A stretch of 64,000 nt of DNA from Pseudomonadota bacterium (GTDB lineage: Bacteria; Desulfobacterota; Binatia; UBA9968). This document shows, piece by piece, positions 45,355-55,310 of this stretch (its first letter is position 1; each line of letters opens with the position of its first letter). The notes under the pieces were generated by a model. That model was given only the letters and a program-made list of their open reading frames with translations, had not been told where the DNA came from and did no database searches. The stretch spans positions 22,288-86,287 of the forward strand of contig JAJPJQ010000019.1 of assembly GCA_021324155.1 (NCBI GenBank), read 5' to 3'. The translations under genes and the position numbers were made by a program.

Positions 45355-46434
45355 TTGAATTTTAAAATCGCGGTATTTCCCGGCGACGGGATCGGGCCGG
45401 AGGTGGTGCGCGAGGGGACGGAGCTTTTGAGCCGGGTCGCGAAGCTTTACGACTTCAACGTCGAGTACGAGCAGGGGCTCGTCGGCGGCGCGTCGATCGA
45501 CGCGCACGGAAAGCCGCTCACCGATTCGATCTTAAAGCTTGCGAAGCAGAGCGATGCCGTGCTTTTGGGCGCGATGGGCGGGCCGAAGTGGGACAGCCTC
45601 GATTATTCCATCCGGCCGGAACGCGCGCTGCTCGCGCTGCGCCAGGAGTTGGGGCTTTTCGCCAACCTTCGTCCCGTGAAATTGTTCTCCGCTTTGGCGT
45701 CGGCCTCGACGCTCAAGCGCGAAGTGGTCGAAGGGACCGATCTGCTCGTCGTGCGCGAGCTCACCGGCGGGATTTATTTCGGCCAGCCGAAAGGCGTGAC
45801 CAAATTGCCGGACGGCACCGAGCGCGGCGTCAACACGGAGGTTTACACGACGCCCGAGATCGAGCGCATCGCGAAAGTCGGTTTCGACGCCGCGCGCCGG
45901 CGCCGCAACAAAGTGACCTCCGTCGATAAAGCGAACGTGCTCGAAGCGACGGAGCTCTGGCGCAAGGTCGTGACGCGCGTGCACAAGGACGGCGGCTACG
46001 GCGACGTGGCGCTCGACCACATGCTTGTCGACAACTGCGCGATGCAGCTCATCCGGGATCCGAAGCAATTCGACGTGATGATCACGACGAACATGTTCGG
46101 CGACATTTTGAGCGACGAGGCCGCGATGCTCACGGGCTCGATCGGCATGCTGCCGTCGGCGAGCCTGGGCGGCAAAGTCGGCATGTACGAACCGGTGCAT
46201 GGCACCGCGCCCGACATTGCCGGCAAGGACATGGCCAATCCGCTGGCGACGGTTCTCACCGTCGCGCTGATGCTGCGCCATTCGCTCGATCAGGGGAAGG
46301 CTGCCGATCGCATCGAGAAGGCGGTCGAGGATGTGCTTAACGAAGGTTACCGTACAGCGGACATCAAAGACCGCGGTTGCAAGCTCATCGGCTGCAAAGA
46401 AATGGGAAAACGCGTCAGGGAAAAGATAGGCTAG
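45355..46434 (+). CDS. leuB: 3-isopropylmalate dehydrogenase
   Basis: A 359-residue decarboxylating dehydrogenase: FPGDGIGPEVVREG, LLGAMGGPKWD, the Arg triad in RPERALLALRQELGLFANLRP-type segment, VRELTGGIYFG, and TTNMFGDILSDEAAMLTGS with the metal Asp residues. TTG start behind GGGAGGCGGAG. Third leucine step after LeuA; leuCD are not between them. Confidence 0.97.
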   Translation: MNFKIAVFPGDGIGPEVVREGTELLSRVAKLYDFNVEYEQGLVGGASIDAHGKPLTDSILKLAKQSDAVLLGAMGGPKWDSLDYSIRPERALLALRQELGLFANLRPVKLFSALASASTLKREVVEGTDLLVVRELTGGIYFGQPKGVTKLPDGTERGVNTEVYTTPEIERIAKVGFDAARRRRNKVTSVDKANVLEATELWRKVVTRVHKDGGYGDVALDHMLVDNCAMQLIRDPKQFDVMITTNMFGDILSDEAAMLTGSIGMLPSASLGGKVGMYEPVHGTAPDIAGKDMANPLATVLTVALMLRHSLDQGKAADRIEKAVEDVLNEGYRTADIKDRGCKLIGCKEMGKRVREKIG

Positions 46435-46438
46435 AGAG

Positions 46439-47461
46439 ATGAAAAAGGAAAAATACAACGTCGCCATCGTCGGCGCGACCGGCGCCGTCGGCGAGCAGAT
46501 GCGCGAAGTCCTCGAAGAACGTTTGTTTCCCGTCGACGAGCTGAGGCTTCTCGCGTCGGAACGGTCGGCCGGAAAATATCTAAACTTTCAGTCGAAGCAG
46601 ATTCGTGTCGATGTTCTCGACGAGAATTCTTTCGAGAATATCGACATCGCGCTATTCTCCGCGGGCGGCTCGGTGAGCGACAAGTTCGCATCGATCGCGG
46701 CGCGCGCCGGCGGCGTAGTGGTCGACAACACCGCGCGTTTTCGCATGGAGCCGGACGTGCCGCTCGTCGTGCCGGAGGTGAACGCCAAGGCGATCACCGA
46801 ATACAAAAAACGCGGCATCATCGCGAATCCCAACTGCTCGACGATCCAGATGGTCGTTGCGCTGAAACCGATCCACGACGCTGCCAGGATCAAGCGCGTC
46901 GTCGTCTCGACCTATCAGTCGACTTCCGGCGCCGGCCGAAAAGCGATGGAAGAGCTGGGCCGCCAGACGGCGGCGATTTTGAACATGAGGGAGGTCGAGA
47001 AGGACAAGTTTCCGCACCAGATCGCCTTCAATTGCATCCCGCACATCGACGTCTTCCTTCCCGGCGGCTACACCAAGGAAGAGAAGAAGATGATCGACGA
47101 GACCAAGAAGATTTTGGCCGACGATTCGATCAAGGTCACCGCCACCTGTGTACGCGTACCGGTTTTCTGCGGCCACTCGGAATCGGTCAACATCGAGACG
47201 GAAAAGAAGCTCTCGGCGAAGGACGTCAAGGCGATTCTTCGGGAGGCGCCGGGCATCCTACTCGTCGACGCGCCGGAGGAGAACGTCTATCCGATGCCGC
47301 TCGACGCGACCGGCACCGACGCTACGATGGTTGGCCGAATCCGCGAGGACGAGTCGATTCCGAACGGCATCAACATGTGGATCGTGGCCGACAATCTCCG
47401 CAAGGGTGCGGCGCTGAACGCTGTTCAGATCGCGGAGATATTGATCCGCGATTATATTTAA
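46439..47461 (+). CDS. asd: Aspartate-semialdehyde dehydrogenase
   Basis: A 340-residue enzyme: NADP motif VGATGAVGEQM, catalytic Cys in NPNCSTIQM, TYQSTSGAGRKAMEEL, and the substrate Arg/His area of CVRVPVFCGHSESV. Supplies Lys, Met, Thr and diaminopimelate. Starts 4 bp after leuB. Its stop overlaps the stop of the converging alcohol dehydrogenase gene at a TTAA. Confidence 0.97.
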   Translation: MKKEKYNVAIVGATGAVGEQMREVLEERLFPVDELRLLASERSAGKYLNFQSKQIRVDVLDENSFENIDIALFSAGGSVSDKFASIAARAGGVVVDNTARFRMEPDVPLVVPEVNAKAITEYKKRGIIANPNCSTIQMVVALKPIHDAARIKRVVVSTYQSTSGAGRKAMEELGRQTAAILNMREVEKDKFPHQIAFNCIPHIDVFLPGGYTKEEKKMIDETKKILADDSIKVTATCVRVPVFCGHSESVNIETEKKLSAKDVKAILREAPGILLVDAPEENVYPMPLDATGTDATMVGRIREDESIPNGINMWIVADNLRKGAALNAVQIAEILIRDYI

Positions 47462-48477
47462 GCCGTCGTGAGCACGGCGCGAAAGCGCGCCTTGCCGCTT
47501 ATCATCCGCTCGTAGCCTTCCGCCACGCGATCCAACGGATACGTTTCGGTCATCGGACGCACTCCCGTGAGCGCGCTGAATGCGAGAGTGTCTTCGGAGT
47601 CGATCGACGAGCCGGACGGCCACCCCATGATCGAGCGCCGTCCCATAATCAGGAGCGGCGCCGGCGCTTCGATCGGCGAGTCCGCCGCGCCGAGCACGAC
47701 GAGCTTACCGTCCATGGCGAGCCCGCCTAAAAGGTTCGTCATCGCTTTGCCGCTCGTGACGGTCGCAAGGATCACTCTCGCCCCACCCAGCTTTGTCAGC
47801 GCTGCCGCAGGATCGCCCGCTTGGCTGTCGATATAATGGACAGCGCCGAGCTGTCGCGCGAGCTCTTCCTTGTCCTTGCCGCGGGCGATCGCGACCGTCT
47901 TAAATCCCGCTTTCGCAGCGAATTGCACGCCCAGATGGCCGAGCCCGCCGATGCCGAGCACCGCGACGAGATCGCCCGGCCGCGCGCCGCTGTTACGTAA
48001 CGAATTGAACGTCGTCACGCCGGCGCACATGAGCGGAGCCGCGTCGACGAACGAGAGGCCGTCTGGAACGCGTGCGAGCGCGCCCGCCGGAACGATGACG
48101 TAATCGGCGTAGCCTCCGTCGTAAGAAATCCCGGGAACTTTCGCTGCGATCTGGCACATGACGAAATTGCCGCGGCGGCAGGAATCGCAATAACCGCAAT
48201 GACCGCCGTGCCATCCGACGCCGATCCGCTGTCCTTTCGTCCAGCCCATGATACCGGCGCCGAGAGCGTCGATCGTTCCGGCGATCTCGTGTCCGGGCGC
48301 ACGCGGGTACTCGATGCCCGGCCACTGGCCTGATTGCGTGAACGAATCGCTATGGCAGATGCCGCAGGCTTCGACCTTGACGCGCACGGAACCGGCCGGC
48401 GGTTCGGGAACTTCGCGCTGGACGATCTCGAACGGCGCATTAGGGCGAGGAACGACGGCGAGGCGCATGGTCGGCAT
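47458..48477 (-). CDS. Zinc-dependent alcohol dehydrogenase
   Basis: A 339-residue medium-chain dehydrogenase. Catalytic Zn ligands: Cys in EACGICHSD, His in APGHEIAG and Cys in LMCAGVTT; structural Zn: HCGYCDSCRRGNFVMC. Cofactor motif VLGIGGLGHLGVQFA. Closest to AdhP/AdhA-like enzymes using NAD(H). Substrate not known. Converges on asd with a 4-bp overlap. Confidence 0.93.
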   Translation of the reverse strand: MPTMRLAVVPRPNAPFEIVQREVPEPPAGSVRVKVEACGICHSDSFTQSGQWPGIEYPRAPGHEIAGTIDALGAGIMGWTKGQRIGVGWHGGHCGYCDSCRRGNFVMCQIAAKVPGISYDGGYADYVIVPAGALARVPDGLSFVDAAPLMCAGVTTFNSLRNSGARPGDLVAVLGIGGLGHLGVQFAAKAGFKTVAIARGKDKEELARQLGAVHYIDSQAGDPAAALTKLGGARVILATVTSGKAMTNLLGGLAMDGKLVVLGAADSPIEAPAPLLIMGRRSIMGWPSGSSIDSEDTLAFSALTGVRPMTETYPLDRVAEGYERMISGKARFRAVLTTA

Positions 48478-48561
48478 AAGACCTCCGCGACAATTGTGTG
48501 ATGTAAATATAGCACCGACTCTGCGTTACGATAGAGTGTCGCCGGAGAAAGCGGCGGCGAA

Positions 48562-49749
48562 TCAACCTTGCCGCGCGGGTCGAATGAATCTGCACGCCCA
48601 GAGCGATAGGATGAAAGTGGCGGTGATCATCAGCGGCCCGACGAAAAATAGGTGTGCGACGCCGGTGAAAGTTGCGATGAGGCCGCCCATGCTTGGGCCC
48701 AAGATGTTTCCAATATCACCGGCGGCGTTGTAGAGCGCGGAGATCACGCCGCGGCTGACGCGCGTCATGTCGATGTCCTCGACCATGCTGATCGAGTTCG
48801 CGACGATAACGATGGCGCGCACGAACCCCGCCAGTAGAAAGAGGACCATGAGCGGCGAAAAAGACTCCACGAAGGGCACAAGGATCATGAACGTCGACTG
48901 GAGCGGCAGGCCGAAGCGCGAGAGCGTGTGGTAGCCGATGTTTTTCGTGAGAGTGCCGCTGAACGGGCGCGTGACGGCGTTGCACAGCGAATAGAACGCG
49001 CGAATGACGCCGACCTGCGTGAGCGACAGTCCGATGGCGAGTCCGTAGAGCGGCACAAAGGCATTGCCCATCTGGTGTAAAAGATTCAAATACAATGCGA
49101 CGACGACGATCGACGCAACCTTCGGATCGACAATTCCCTTAAGCGCCTTCAGCACCGGCACGCTCGATTTTTTCTCGACCGACGGTTTCTCGCTGTGCCG
49201 GACGCGCTGCGGTGTCAACAGAAACAGCAAAACGATGCAGACAAGTCCCAGCCATGCGGCGGAGTGAAAAGTCGTCTCGTAGCCGAACTTATCCGCGATG
49301 TAGCCTGCGGTGAAGCCGCCCATCGAATAGCCGATGGCGAGACAGCCCGTGTAATAGCCCATCGCGTGATGGCGATCCTCATCGGGCGCTAGATGGTCGA
49401 CGTAAAACGCGAGATAGGTCGTCGATGCGGCGCCGAAGAAGAAGCCGTTGAAGGCTTGCACGAGCGCGAACTGAAGCGGCTCGACGGCGTAGCTGTAAAG
49501 AAATGTGCAGGCGCTCATGACGACAAGCGCAGCGACCATCAGGCCGCGCGCGCGATTTGGTCGGTACGTGAGACCCGCGGGAAGACGCGCGGTGAGCGCG
49601 AGGATCGGTGCGACGGAAATGAGTGAGCCGATCGCAGACACCGGGTAATGATGGCTGTCGAGAAAAGGTGGGATCAGTAGCGAGACGGCCGTCTGCTGCG
49701 CCGTCATCGCCGTGATCGGGAGGCAAAGCTTCAGCGTGCTCGCCTTCAT
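48562..49749 (-). CDS. MFS transporter
   Basis: A 395-residue 12-helix transporter. Loop TM2-TM3 reads ARLPAGLTYRPNRARGLM, a weak form of the family motif. Second half has the related VTRPFSGTLTKNIGYHTLSRFG. A central basic loop (about 195-215) separates the halves. Substrate unknown. Divergent from the CitE-like gene at 49885 (135-bp gap), 84 bp downstream of the alcohol dehydrogenase start. Confidence 0.87.
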   Translation of the reverse strand: MKASTLKLCLPITAMTAQQTAVSLLIPPFLDSHHYPVSAIGSLISVAPILALTARLPAGLTYRPNRARGLMVAALVVMSACTFLYSYAVEPLQFALVQAFNGFFFGAASTTYLAFYVDHLAPDEDRHHAMGYYTGCLAIGYSMGGFTAGYIADKFGYETTFHSAAWLGLVCIVLLFLLTPQRVRHSEKPSVEKKSSVPVLKALKGIVDPKVASIVVVALYLNLLHQMGNAFVPLYGLAIGLSLTQVGVIRAFYSLCNAVTRPFSGTLTKNIGYHTLSRFGLPLQSTFMILVPFVESFSPLMVLFLLAGFVRAIVIVANSISMVEDIDMTRVSRGVISALYNAAGDIGNILGPSMGGLIATFTGVAHLFFVGPLMITATFILSLWACRFIRPARQG

Positions 49750-49884
49750 CCGTCGATCGAACGCAGCCGTACAAGGAAGCTCGACGCCATTGTCTTCGTT
49801 TTCTTATCGCAAGCGGCGCGCGAGTTCCAGTCGATGGAAAATCGCGGCGTGTTGCAGTAAGAAGAAGCGTCTATCGGAGGACGA

Positions 49885-50769
49885 ATGGAACTCAAGCGAT
49901 CGTGGATGTTCGTGCCGGGACACCGGCAGAAAATGGTCGACAAGGCGCTGGGACTGAACGCCGATGCGATCATGCTCGATATTGAGGACGGCGTCGCGCC
50001 GAATGAGAAGGACACGGCCCGCCGACAGATCGCCGAGGCGCTCGGGCGCGAGCGCGCTCCGCAAACGCCCGCGCGCTTCGTGCGCATCAACGCCATCGGG
50101 CACGCTCGCATGAACGCCGACGTCGACGCGGTCGTCCGGCCGGGCCTCGACGGCTTGGTTCTACCGAAAGTCGAAACGGCGGATGATATCCGCCAGGTCG
50201 AGGCGTTTCTGAACGAGCGCGAGCCCACGCTCCAGATGGCGCGCGGCGGCGTGCAGCTGCTGGTCGCGGTCGAGAGCCCGCGTGGACTCTTGAACGCGCC
50301 GGCGATCGCCGCGTCCTCGGCGCGGATCGTCGGCCTCATGTTCGGCGCCGAGGACTACGGTCGCGAGATGGGCCTTCCGACCAAACGCGAAGGCGAGGCG
50401 CAGGATTTAATCTACGCGCGCTCGGCGCTGGTGGTCGCCGCGGCATCGGCGCATGTACAGGCGGTCGACGGCGTGTGGGTCGATCTCAAAGATGCCGACG
50501 GGCTCGCGCGCTTCGCGCGGCAATCGCGACGGCTCGGCTTTTCCGGCATGTCGCTCATCCATCCGTCGCAGATTGATCCCATAAACGCGACGTTCAGCCC
50601 GACGGCGGAGGAGATCGATTACGCGAAGCAGGTGTTGCAGGCCTTCGAGGAAGCGAATGCGCGCGGCGACGGCTCGATCGCATTCGGCGGACAATTGATC
50701 GACCGGCCCATCGTCGAGCGCGCGCGCCGCACACTGGAGCTCGCTAAAACTCTCGGTATTCAAGCGTAG
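49885..50769 (+). CDS. HpcH/HpaI aldolase / CitE-like CoA ester lyase
   Basis: A 294-residue TIM-barrel enzyme: RSWMFVPGHRQKMVDKAL, Mg/CoA region IMLDIEDGVAPNEKD, VRINAIG, catalytic-region Glu in VAVESPRGLLNAP, FGAEDYGREMG and IHPSQIDPINA. CitE-like lyases cleave or form malyl-, citramalyl- or related CoA esters. Start follows CGGAGGACG. Two MBL hydrolases follow in the same direction. Confidence 0.9.
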   Translation: MELKRSWMFVPGHRQKMVDKALGLNADAIMLDIEDGVAPNEKDTARRQIAEALGRERAPQTPARFVRINAIGHARMNADVDAVVRPGLDGLVLPKVETADDIRQVEAFLNEREPTLQMARGGVQLLVAVESPRGLLNAPAIAASSARIVGLMFGAEDYGREMGLPTKREGEAQDLIYARSALVVAAASAHVQAVDGVWVDLKDADGLARFARQSRRLGFSGMSLIHPSQIDPINATFSPTAEEIDYAKQVLQAFEEANARGDGSIAFGGQLIDRPIVERARRTLELAKTLGIQA

Positions 50770-50781
50770 AGGAGGTTGGGG

Positions 50782-51717
50782 ATGCAGCGATTGAACATTC
50801 GTGCTCTCGTGTTTGTTTTCGTTCTGACGCCCACGCTGGCGTTGGCGCAGGCGAAGATGACGATGAGTAAGCTCGCCGGTGATGTTTATTTCATGCAGAA
50901 CTCCGGCGGTTCGAGCAATTCGGTTTTCTTCATCACCGGCGAAGGTGTGCTGGTTTTCGACTTCGACATCCGCACAGCGGATCAGACGCTCGCCGCCATT
51001 CGCAAGCTCACAGACAAGAAGGTGCGCTATCTCATCTCATCGCACTCGGCAGGAGATCACGCGACCGGCGCATGGCATTTCCGCGAGGACAAGCCTGTCT
51101 ACATCGCGGCGAAGAACCAGGCTAAAGATCTCTTCATGCAGGAAGCGAAGGAGTTCGAGGAGCGGAAAAACTCGAAGGACCCCGGTAACGAGCCGTACCG
51201 GAAGGGCGAGCTGGTTCGCCCGGATATCGCGATCGACGGGCCGACGACGCTTTACTTCGGGGGCCTCACCTTTCAGATCACCCCCGAAGGCCGCGGCCAC
51301 AGCACGGGCGATTTAACCGTCTTCGTTCCGCAGAAGCGCCTGATGCTCATGGGCGATCTGCTCGATACCGAGATTCATCCAGGGCAGGGCGAGTCGGCCG
51401 GCGTCTGGTATTCCAACGTGAATGGCTGGGTCGCTATTCTTGACAATGTGATGGCGCGCAACCTGCCGGTCGAGACGTATGTCCCGGGCCACGGGCCGGT
51501 GCACATGGCGCGCGGCGTCAAGGACCTCGAAGAGCAGAAGCGCTACTTCGTCGTTATGCGCGACGAAGTGGCGAAGATGGTCGCGGCAGGCAAGACGCTG
51601 GAGCAGATTGAGAAGGAATTCAAGATTCCTCCGGAGTTCGCCAACTACACGCGGCCTGAGCGGCTCAAGAACTTTTACAAATTGTTCTATAATCAATTGA
51701 TCGAGAAAGGATACTGA
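50782..51717 (+). CDS. Periplasmic metallo-beta-lactamase-fold hydrolase with altered motif
   Basis: A 311-residue protein with a Sec signal peptide (cleavage after ALAQA, about residue 24). MBL fold: SNSVFFITGEGVLVFD, then SSHSAGDHATG, in which the usual H-x-H-x-D-H is H88-S-A90-G-D92-H93, so the second His is Ala. Later ligands are kept: His in GRGHSTGDL, Asp in MLMGDLLD, His in PGHGPVHM. It resembles quinoprotein-relay-type hydrolases. The change may alter or abolish zinc site 1. ATG after GGAGGTTGGGG. Confidence 0.85.
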   Translation: MQRLNIRALVFVFVLTPTLALAQAKMTMSKLAGDVYFMQNSGGSSNSVFFITGEGVLVFDFDIRTADQTLAAIRKLTDKKVRYLISSHSAGDHATGAWHFREDKPVYIAAKNQAKDLFMQEAKEFEERKNSKDPGNEPYRKGELVRPDIAIDGPTTLYFGGLTFQITPEGRGHSTGDLTVFVPQKRLMLMGDLLDTEIHPGQGESAGVWYSNVNGWVAILDNVMARNLPVETYVPGHGPVHMARGVKDLEEQKRYFVVMRDEVAKMVAAGKTLEQIEKEFKIPPEFANYTRPERLKNFYKLFYNQLIEKGY

Positions 51718-51727
51718 TCCCCGTCGC

Positions 51728-52540
51728 ATGGCTTCTCCGCCTGACATCCGTCATGTCACCGCATCGAATCCGGGTCTCCTGACGCTCGAGGGAACGAATC
51801 AATATCTGCTCGGCAAAGACGAGATAACGGTCGTCGATGTCGCGCTCTCGGCCGGCGGGAATATCGACCGCATCATCGAGCAGGCCGAGTCGATGGGCGG
51901 CAAGAAGATCGAGAAGATTCTTCTAACGCACATCCACAGCGACCATTGCGGCGGCGCGCTGGCGCTGAAAAAGCGCACCGGAGCCAAGCTCGGTATTTCG
52001 CGCCGGCGGAGGGGATATCTCGGCGGCGAGGATTTTAGCTATGACGAGGGCGACGAGATCCCGTACGACGGCGGATCGGTGACAGTCGTGCACACGCCCG
52101 GCCACGAATCCGGCCACTGCTGCTTCTACGAGCCGGCGCTGAAAGATTTGCTCACAGGCGACCATATCCTCGGGCGCGGCACTACGGTGATTCCGCCGCC
52201 GGACGGCGACATGGCCGATTACATCCGGTCGCTGGAAAAGCTACTGAGCCTCGACATCCGGCGGCTGCTTCCCGGCCATGGACCGGTGGTTACCGATCCC
52301 TACGGCAAAATCCGCGAATATATCGATCATCGCGTGATGCGCGAGCGCGCAGTGCTTCGCTGCCTCGGCGAAGGCGAGCAGACGATTCCCGTCATCACCG
52401 AGCGAATCTACACGGACACTCCGGCGGCGCTGCACCACGTGGCGCAGTGGTCCGTTGAAGCCCACCTGCTGAAGCTGATCGCCGACAAAAAGGTTAGACG
52501 CGAGGGCGGGAGATATTTTCTTCTGCCGGAGCGGGCCTAA
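51728..52540 (+). CDS. Metallo-beta-lactamase hydrolase, LACTB2/GloB-like
   Basis: A 270-residue cytosolic hydrolase with a complete zinc motif T-H-I-H-S-D-H in ILLTHIHSDHCGG, later His in HTPGHESGH, Asp in LLTGDHILG and His in LPGHGPVV. A C-terminal winged helix (about 205-265) is typical of the LACTB2 subgroup. Substrate may be a thioester or RNA. It is 10 bp after the secreted paralogue. Confidence 0.92.
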   Translation: MASPPDIRHVTASNPGLLTLEGTNQYLLGKDEITVVDVALSAGGNIDRIIEQAESMGGKKIEKILLTHIHSDHCGGALALKKRTGAKLGISRRRRGYLGGEDFSYDEGDEIPYDGGSVTVVHTPGHESGHCCFYEPALKDLLTGDHILGRGTTVIPPPDGDMADYIRSLEKLLSLDIRRLLPGHGPVVTDPYGKIREYIDHRVMRERAVLRCLGEGEQTIPVITERIYTDTPAALHHVAQWSVEAHLLKLIADKKVRREGGRYFLLPERA

Positions 52541-52541
52541 G

Positions 52542-53234
52542 CTACTTCTCCATGATGATGACGGAAAAGCCCTGTTCCGTCATGCGGCGCGCCCGCGTCT
52601 CGGCTGCGCCGCGGTCGTTATAGAGGCCGGCTTGCACGCGATAAAACGTGCTGCCGTCCTTCTCGAAGCGAACGATCGACACATCCGAGGGCGGGAACGC
52701 CTGATTCAATAGCTCCTTGAGCCGCACCGCCTTGTCCATCTGTGCGAACGAGCCGAACTGCAGCGTGTAGTCGAGCTCGGAGCGGATTTGCTCGACCTTG
52801 ACAGGGCCGTCGAGCACTTCGAGACGTACACGCGCGGTGCCTTTGTCGATCATGCCGAGCTCCTGCGCCGCAGTGTAGGAGAGATCGATGATGCGGTCTT
52901 TGAGGAACGGTCCGCGGTCGATTATCGTGACTTCGGTCGATTTACCGTTGCTGAGATTGGTCACGCGAACGCGCGTGCCGAGGGGCAGCGTCCGGTGCGC
53001 CGCCGTGTGATCGTGCTGATCGTAGGTCTTGCCGCTGGCGGTGACTTTGCCGTGAAAGCCCGGCCCATACCATGAGGCAAATCCCGTCTGCGACGGTCCG
53101 GGCTGCGGCGCTTTCGTTTCTGGGGCAGGTGTCGGCGGCGCCGGCGTCGTCGTCGTGGTCACGGGAACGGAACACGCTGTCAGAAGCGATAGAAATACAA
53201 GTACAAAGAGGAGCGTCCAATCCCGGCCAAACAT
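52542..53234 (-). CDS. rlpA: RlpA-family septal lytic transglycosylase with SPOR domain
   Basis: A 230-residue lipoprotein: signal with lipobox L-T-A-C, a Pro/Thr linker (about 25-50), a double-psi beta barrel ([20 protein letters not shown] ... [15 protein letters not shown], with Asp of IIDRGPF) and a C-terminal SPOR domain (about 155-230) that binds denuded septal glycan. RlpA cuts peptidoglycan at division. Start set at the Met of MFGRDW; an upstream Met at 53258 is possible. Converges on the LACTB2-like gene with a 1-bp gap. Confidence 0.92.
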   Translation of the reverse strand: MFGRDWTLLFVLVFLSLLTACSVPVTTTTTPAPPTPAPETKAPQPGPSQTGFASWYGPGFHGKVTASGKTYDQHDHTAAHRTLPLGTRVRVTNLSNGKSTEVTIIDRGPFLKDRIIDLSYTAAQELGMIDKGTARVRLEVLDGPVKVEQIRSELDYTLQFGSFAQMDKAVRLKELLNQAFPPSDVSIVRFEKDGSTFYRVQAGLYNDRGAAETRARRMTEQGFSVIIMEK

Positions 53235-53361
53235 GAGGCTTCTTTCGCTCACTTCCATGAGTATACCGAAACGCGTGGCCTTGCGGAAGGTAGCTACGGC
53301 CGAATGTTTACGGGGCCTTGCGATTGTGCTAGCTTATTGCATCACAAAAGAGGTCATTTTT

Positions 53362-54108
53362 ATGTCCGGACATTCCAAGTGGAGCTCGATCAAGCATAAA
53401 AAAGCGGCGAAGGATGCGAAGCGCGGCAAGCTCTTTACCAAGATGATTAAAGAGATCACGGTCGCGGCGCGCGCCGGCGGCGGTGACATCAACGGTAACC
53501 CGCGGCTGCGCACTGCCGTGCTGACGGCGAAATCGAACAGCATGCCGAACGACAACATCGAGCGCGCGATTAAAAAAGGCACGGGCGAGCTCGAAGGCGC
53601 CGCTTACGAAGAAGTTCAATACGAAGGCTACGGCCCCGGCGGCACCGCGATTCTCGTTCAAGTGCTGACCGACAACAAAAATCGCACGGTGCAGGAGATT
53701 CGCCATCTGTTTACGCGCTACGGCGGCAACCTTGGTGAAAACGGCTGCGTCGCCTGGATGTTCGACAAGAAAGGCCTCATTACGATAGACAAGGCGCAAG
53801 TCGACGAGGACCGCCTCTTCACCTTAGCGCTCGATGCAGGTGCGGAGGACGTGCGCGACGAAGACGGCACGTTCGAAGTTTTGACCTCGCCCGAGGATTT
53901 CGAAAAAGTCCGCGAGACGCTCGATCGCGAGAAGATCACGCACGCAACGGCCCAGGTGACCATGATGCCGAAAAGCACCGTCACGGTCGATGAAAAACAC
54001 GCCGAGCAGATTTTGAAGCTCACCGAAGAACTGGAAGACCACGACGATGTGCAGAGCGTCGCGGCTAATTTCAATATTCCCACCGAATTTTTAGAGAAAG
54101 CGAGTTAA
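53362..54108 (+). CDS. yebC: YebC/PmpR family transcriptional or translational regulator
   Basis: A 248-residue Yeb[21 protein letters not shown] start, [38 protein letters not shown] and [19 protein letters not shown]. Family members bind DNA or help ribosomes at proline stretches. This is of interest because a protein in this window has 26 consecutive prolines. Start at 53362; earlier in-frame starts overlap rlpA. Leads the ruvCAB block. Confidence 0.96.
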   Translation: MSGHSKWSSIKHKKAAKDAKRGKLFTKMIKEITVAARAGGGDINGNPRLRTAVLTAKSNSMPNDNIERAIKKGTGELEGAAYEEVQYEGYGPGGTAILVQVLTDNKNRTVQEIRHLFTRYGGNLGENGCVAWMFDKKGLITIDKAQVDEDRLFTLALDAGAEDVRDEDGTFEVLTSPEDFEKVRETLDREKITHATAQVTMMPKSTVTVDEKHAEQILKLTEELEDHDDVQSVAANFNIPTEFLEKAS

Positions 54109-54668
54109 TGAGCGCTGGCCCGGTACGCGCCGCCACCGAGCGTATTCTAGGAATCGATCCGGGGACGGTCGCGACGGGCTGGGGCGTTGTCGAGATGACG
54201 GGCAGCGCGCTCGTGCACGTCGACCACGGCAGGATTACCTGTTCGGCAGCGCTGGCACAGGCCATGCGGCTCAAGCGCATTTGCCAGGGCCTGCGCGAGG
54301 TCATCGCGCGCCATCGGCCCGACTGCGTGAGCGTGGAAAAAGTGTTCTTCGCGCAGAATGCCGTCAGCGCTCTGAAGCTCGGCCAAGCGCGCGGCGTCGC
54401 GCTGCTCGCCGCTGCCGAGAGCGATCTCGTGGTACACGAGTATGCATCGGTGGAGATCAAGCAGTCGGTTGTCGGCTACGGCCACGCGAGCAAAGAGCAG
54501 GTGCAGAAAATGGTAGGATCGCTCCTGCGTCTCAGTGGACCGATCGCGGCCGACGCCGCCGATGCGCTCGCCGCTGCGATCTGCGACTTGCATCAACGCG
54601 CCTTCCAGCTTCGCGTTAAAGAAGCGGCGCCGAACACCGTACGTGCGGCGCGTCCAAGAAACGGATGA
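54108..54668 (+). CDS. ruvC: Holliday junction endodeoxyribonuclease RuvC
   Basis: A 186-residue RNase H-fold nuclease with four acidic positions: Asp in LGIDPGTVATGWGV, Glu in VSVEKVFFAQN, and the two Asp of IAADAADALAAAICD. Resolves Holliday junctions. Start overlaps yebC stop (TAATG), so coupled translation is likely. Confidence 0.97.
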   Translation: MSAGPVRAATERILGIDPGTVATGWGVVEMTGSALVHVDHGRITCSAALAQAMRLKRICQGLREVIARHRPDCVSVEKVFFAQNAVSALKLGQARGVALLAAAESDLVVHEYASVEIKQSVVGYGHASKEQVQKMVGSLLRLSGPIAADAADALAAAICDLHQRAFQLRVKEAAPNTVRAARPRNG

Positions 54669-55255
54669 TCGGCAGCATAAGCGGCATTCTCGATGTCAAA
54701 GCCCCGGGCGAGATCATGGTCGACGTCGGCGGCGTCGGCTACCAAATCTTCATTCCGCTGAGCGTCTTCTATAGATTACCGGAGCCCGGCGAAAAAGTCC
54801 GTCTTTATATTCACACGCATCTGCGCGAAGACGCGCTGCAGCTTTTCGGCTTTCTCGAACCGGAAGAAAAGCAGGTTTTTCTTCTGCTCAACAGCGTTGC
54901 GGGAATCGGCCCCAAGCTCGCGGTCACGATTCTCTCCGGCATTCCGGCCGACGACCTCGCGCGCGCCCTCAAAGAAGGGGACCAGGCCCGTCTTCAGTCG
55001 ATTCCCGGTGTCGGCAAAAAATTGGCCGAGAGAATGGTCGTCGAGCTGAGGGACAAGGCGACCGCGACGCGGCCGCCCGAAGCGAGCGCAGCGGCGAACG
55101 GCGGCTCCGAGGTCTCGCGCGACGCGGTCTCCGCGCTGGTCAACCTCGGCTACCGCCGTCCAGACGCCGAGAAGACGGTCCGGGAAATCGCGCAAAAACA
55201 CGGCGGCAATCTCGCCGATGTGCTCAAAGAAGCTCTCCGAAGACTAAGCCAGTAA
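54665..55255 (+). CDS. ruvA: Holliday junction branch migration protein RuvA
   Basis: A 196-residue RuvA: N-terminal OB fold ([20 protein letters not shown] ... VGYQIFIP), HhH motifs [16 protein letters not shown] and [19 protein letters not shown], and a C-terminal UBA-like domain ([18 protein letters not shown]). Tetramers hold the four-way junction for RuvB. Overlaps ruvC by 4 bp. Confidence 0.97.
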   Translation: MIGSISGILDVKAPGEIMVDVGGVGYQIFIPLSVFYRLPEPGEKVRLYIHTHLREDALQLFGFLEPEEKQVFLLLNSVAGIGPKLAVTILSGIPADDLARALKEGDQARLQSIPGVGKKLAERMVVELRDKATATRPPEASAAANGGSEVSRDAVSALVNLGYRRPDAEKTVREIAQKHGGNLADVLKEALRRLSQ

Positions 55256-55310
55256 TTTTTTCGTTGAATTTCGACCCGTAAAGCCCGAAAATCCGAACTC
55301 TGCATTGATC

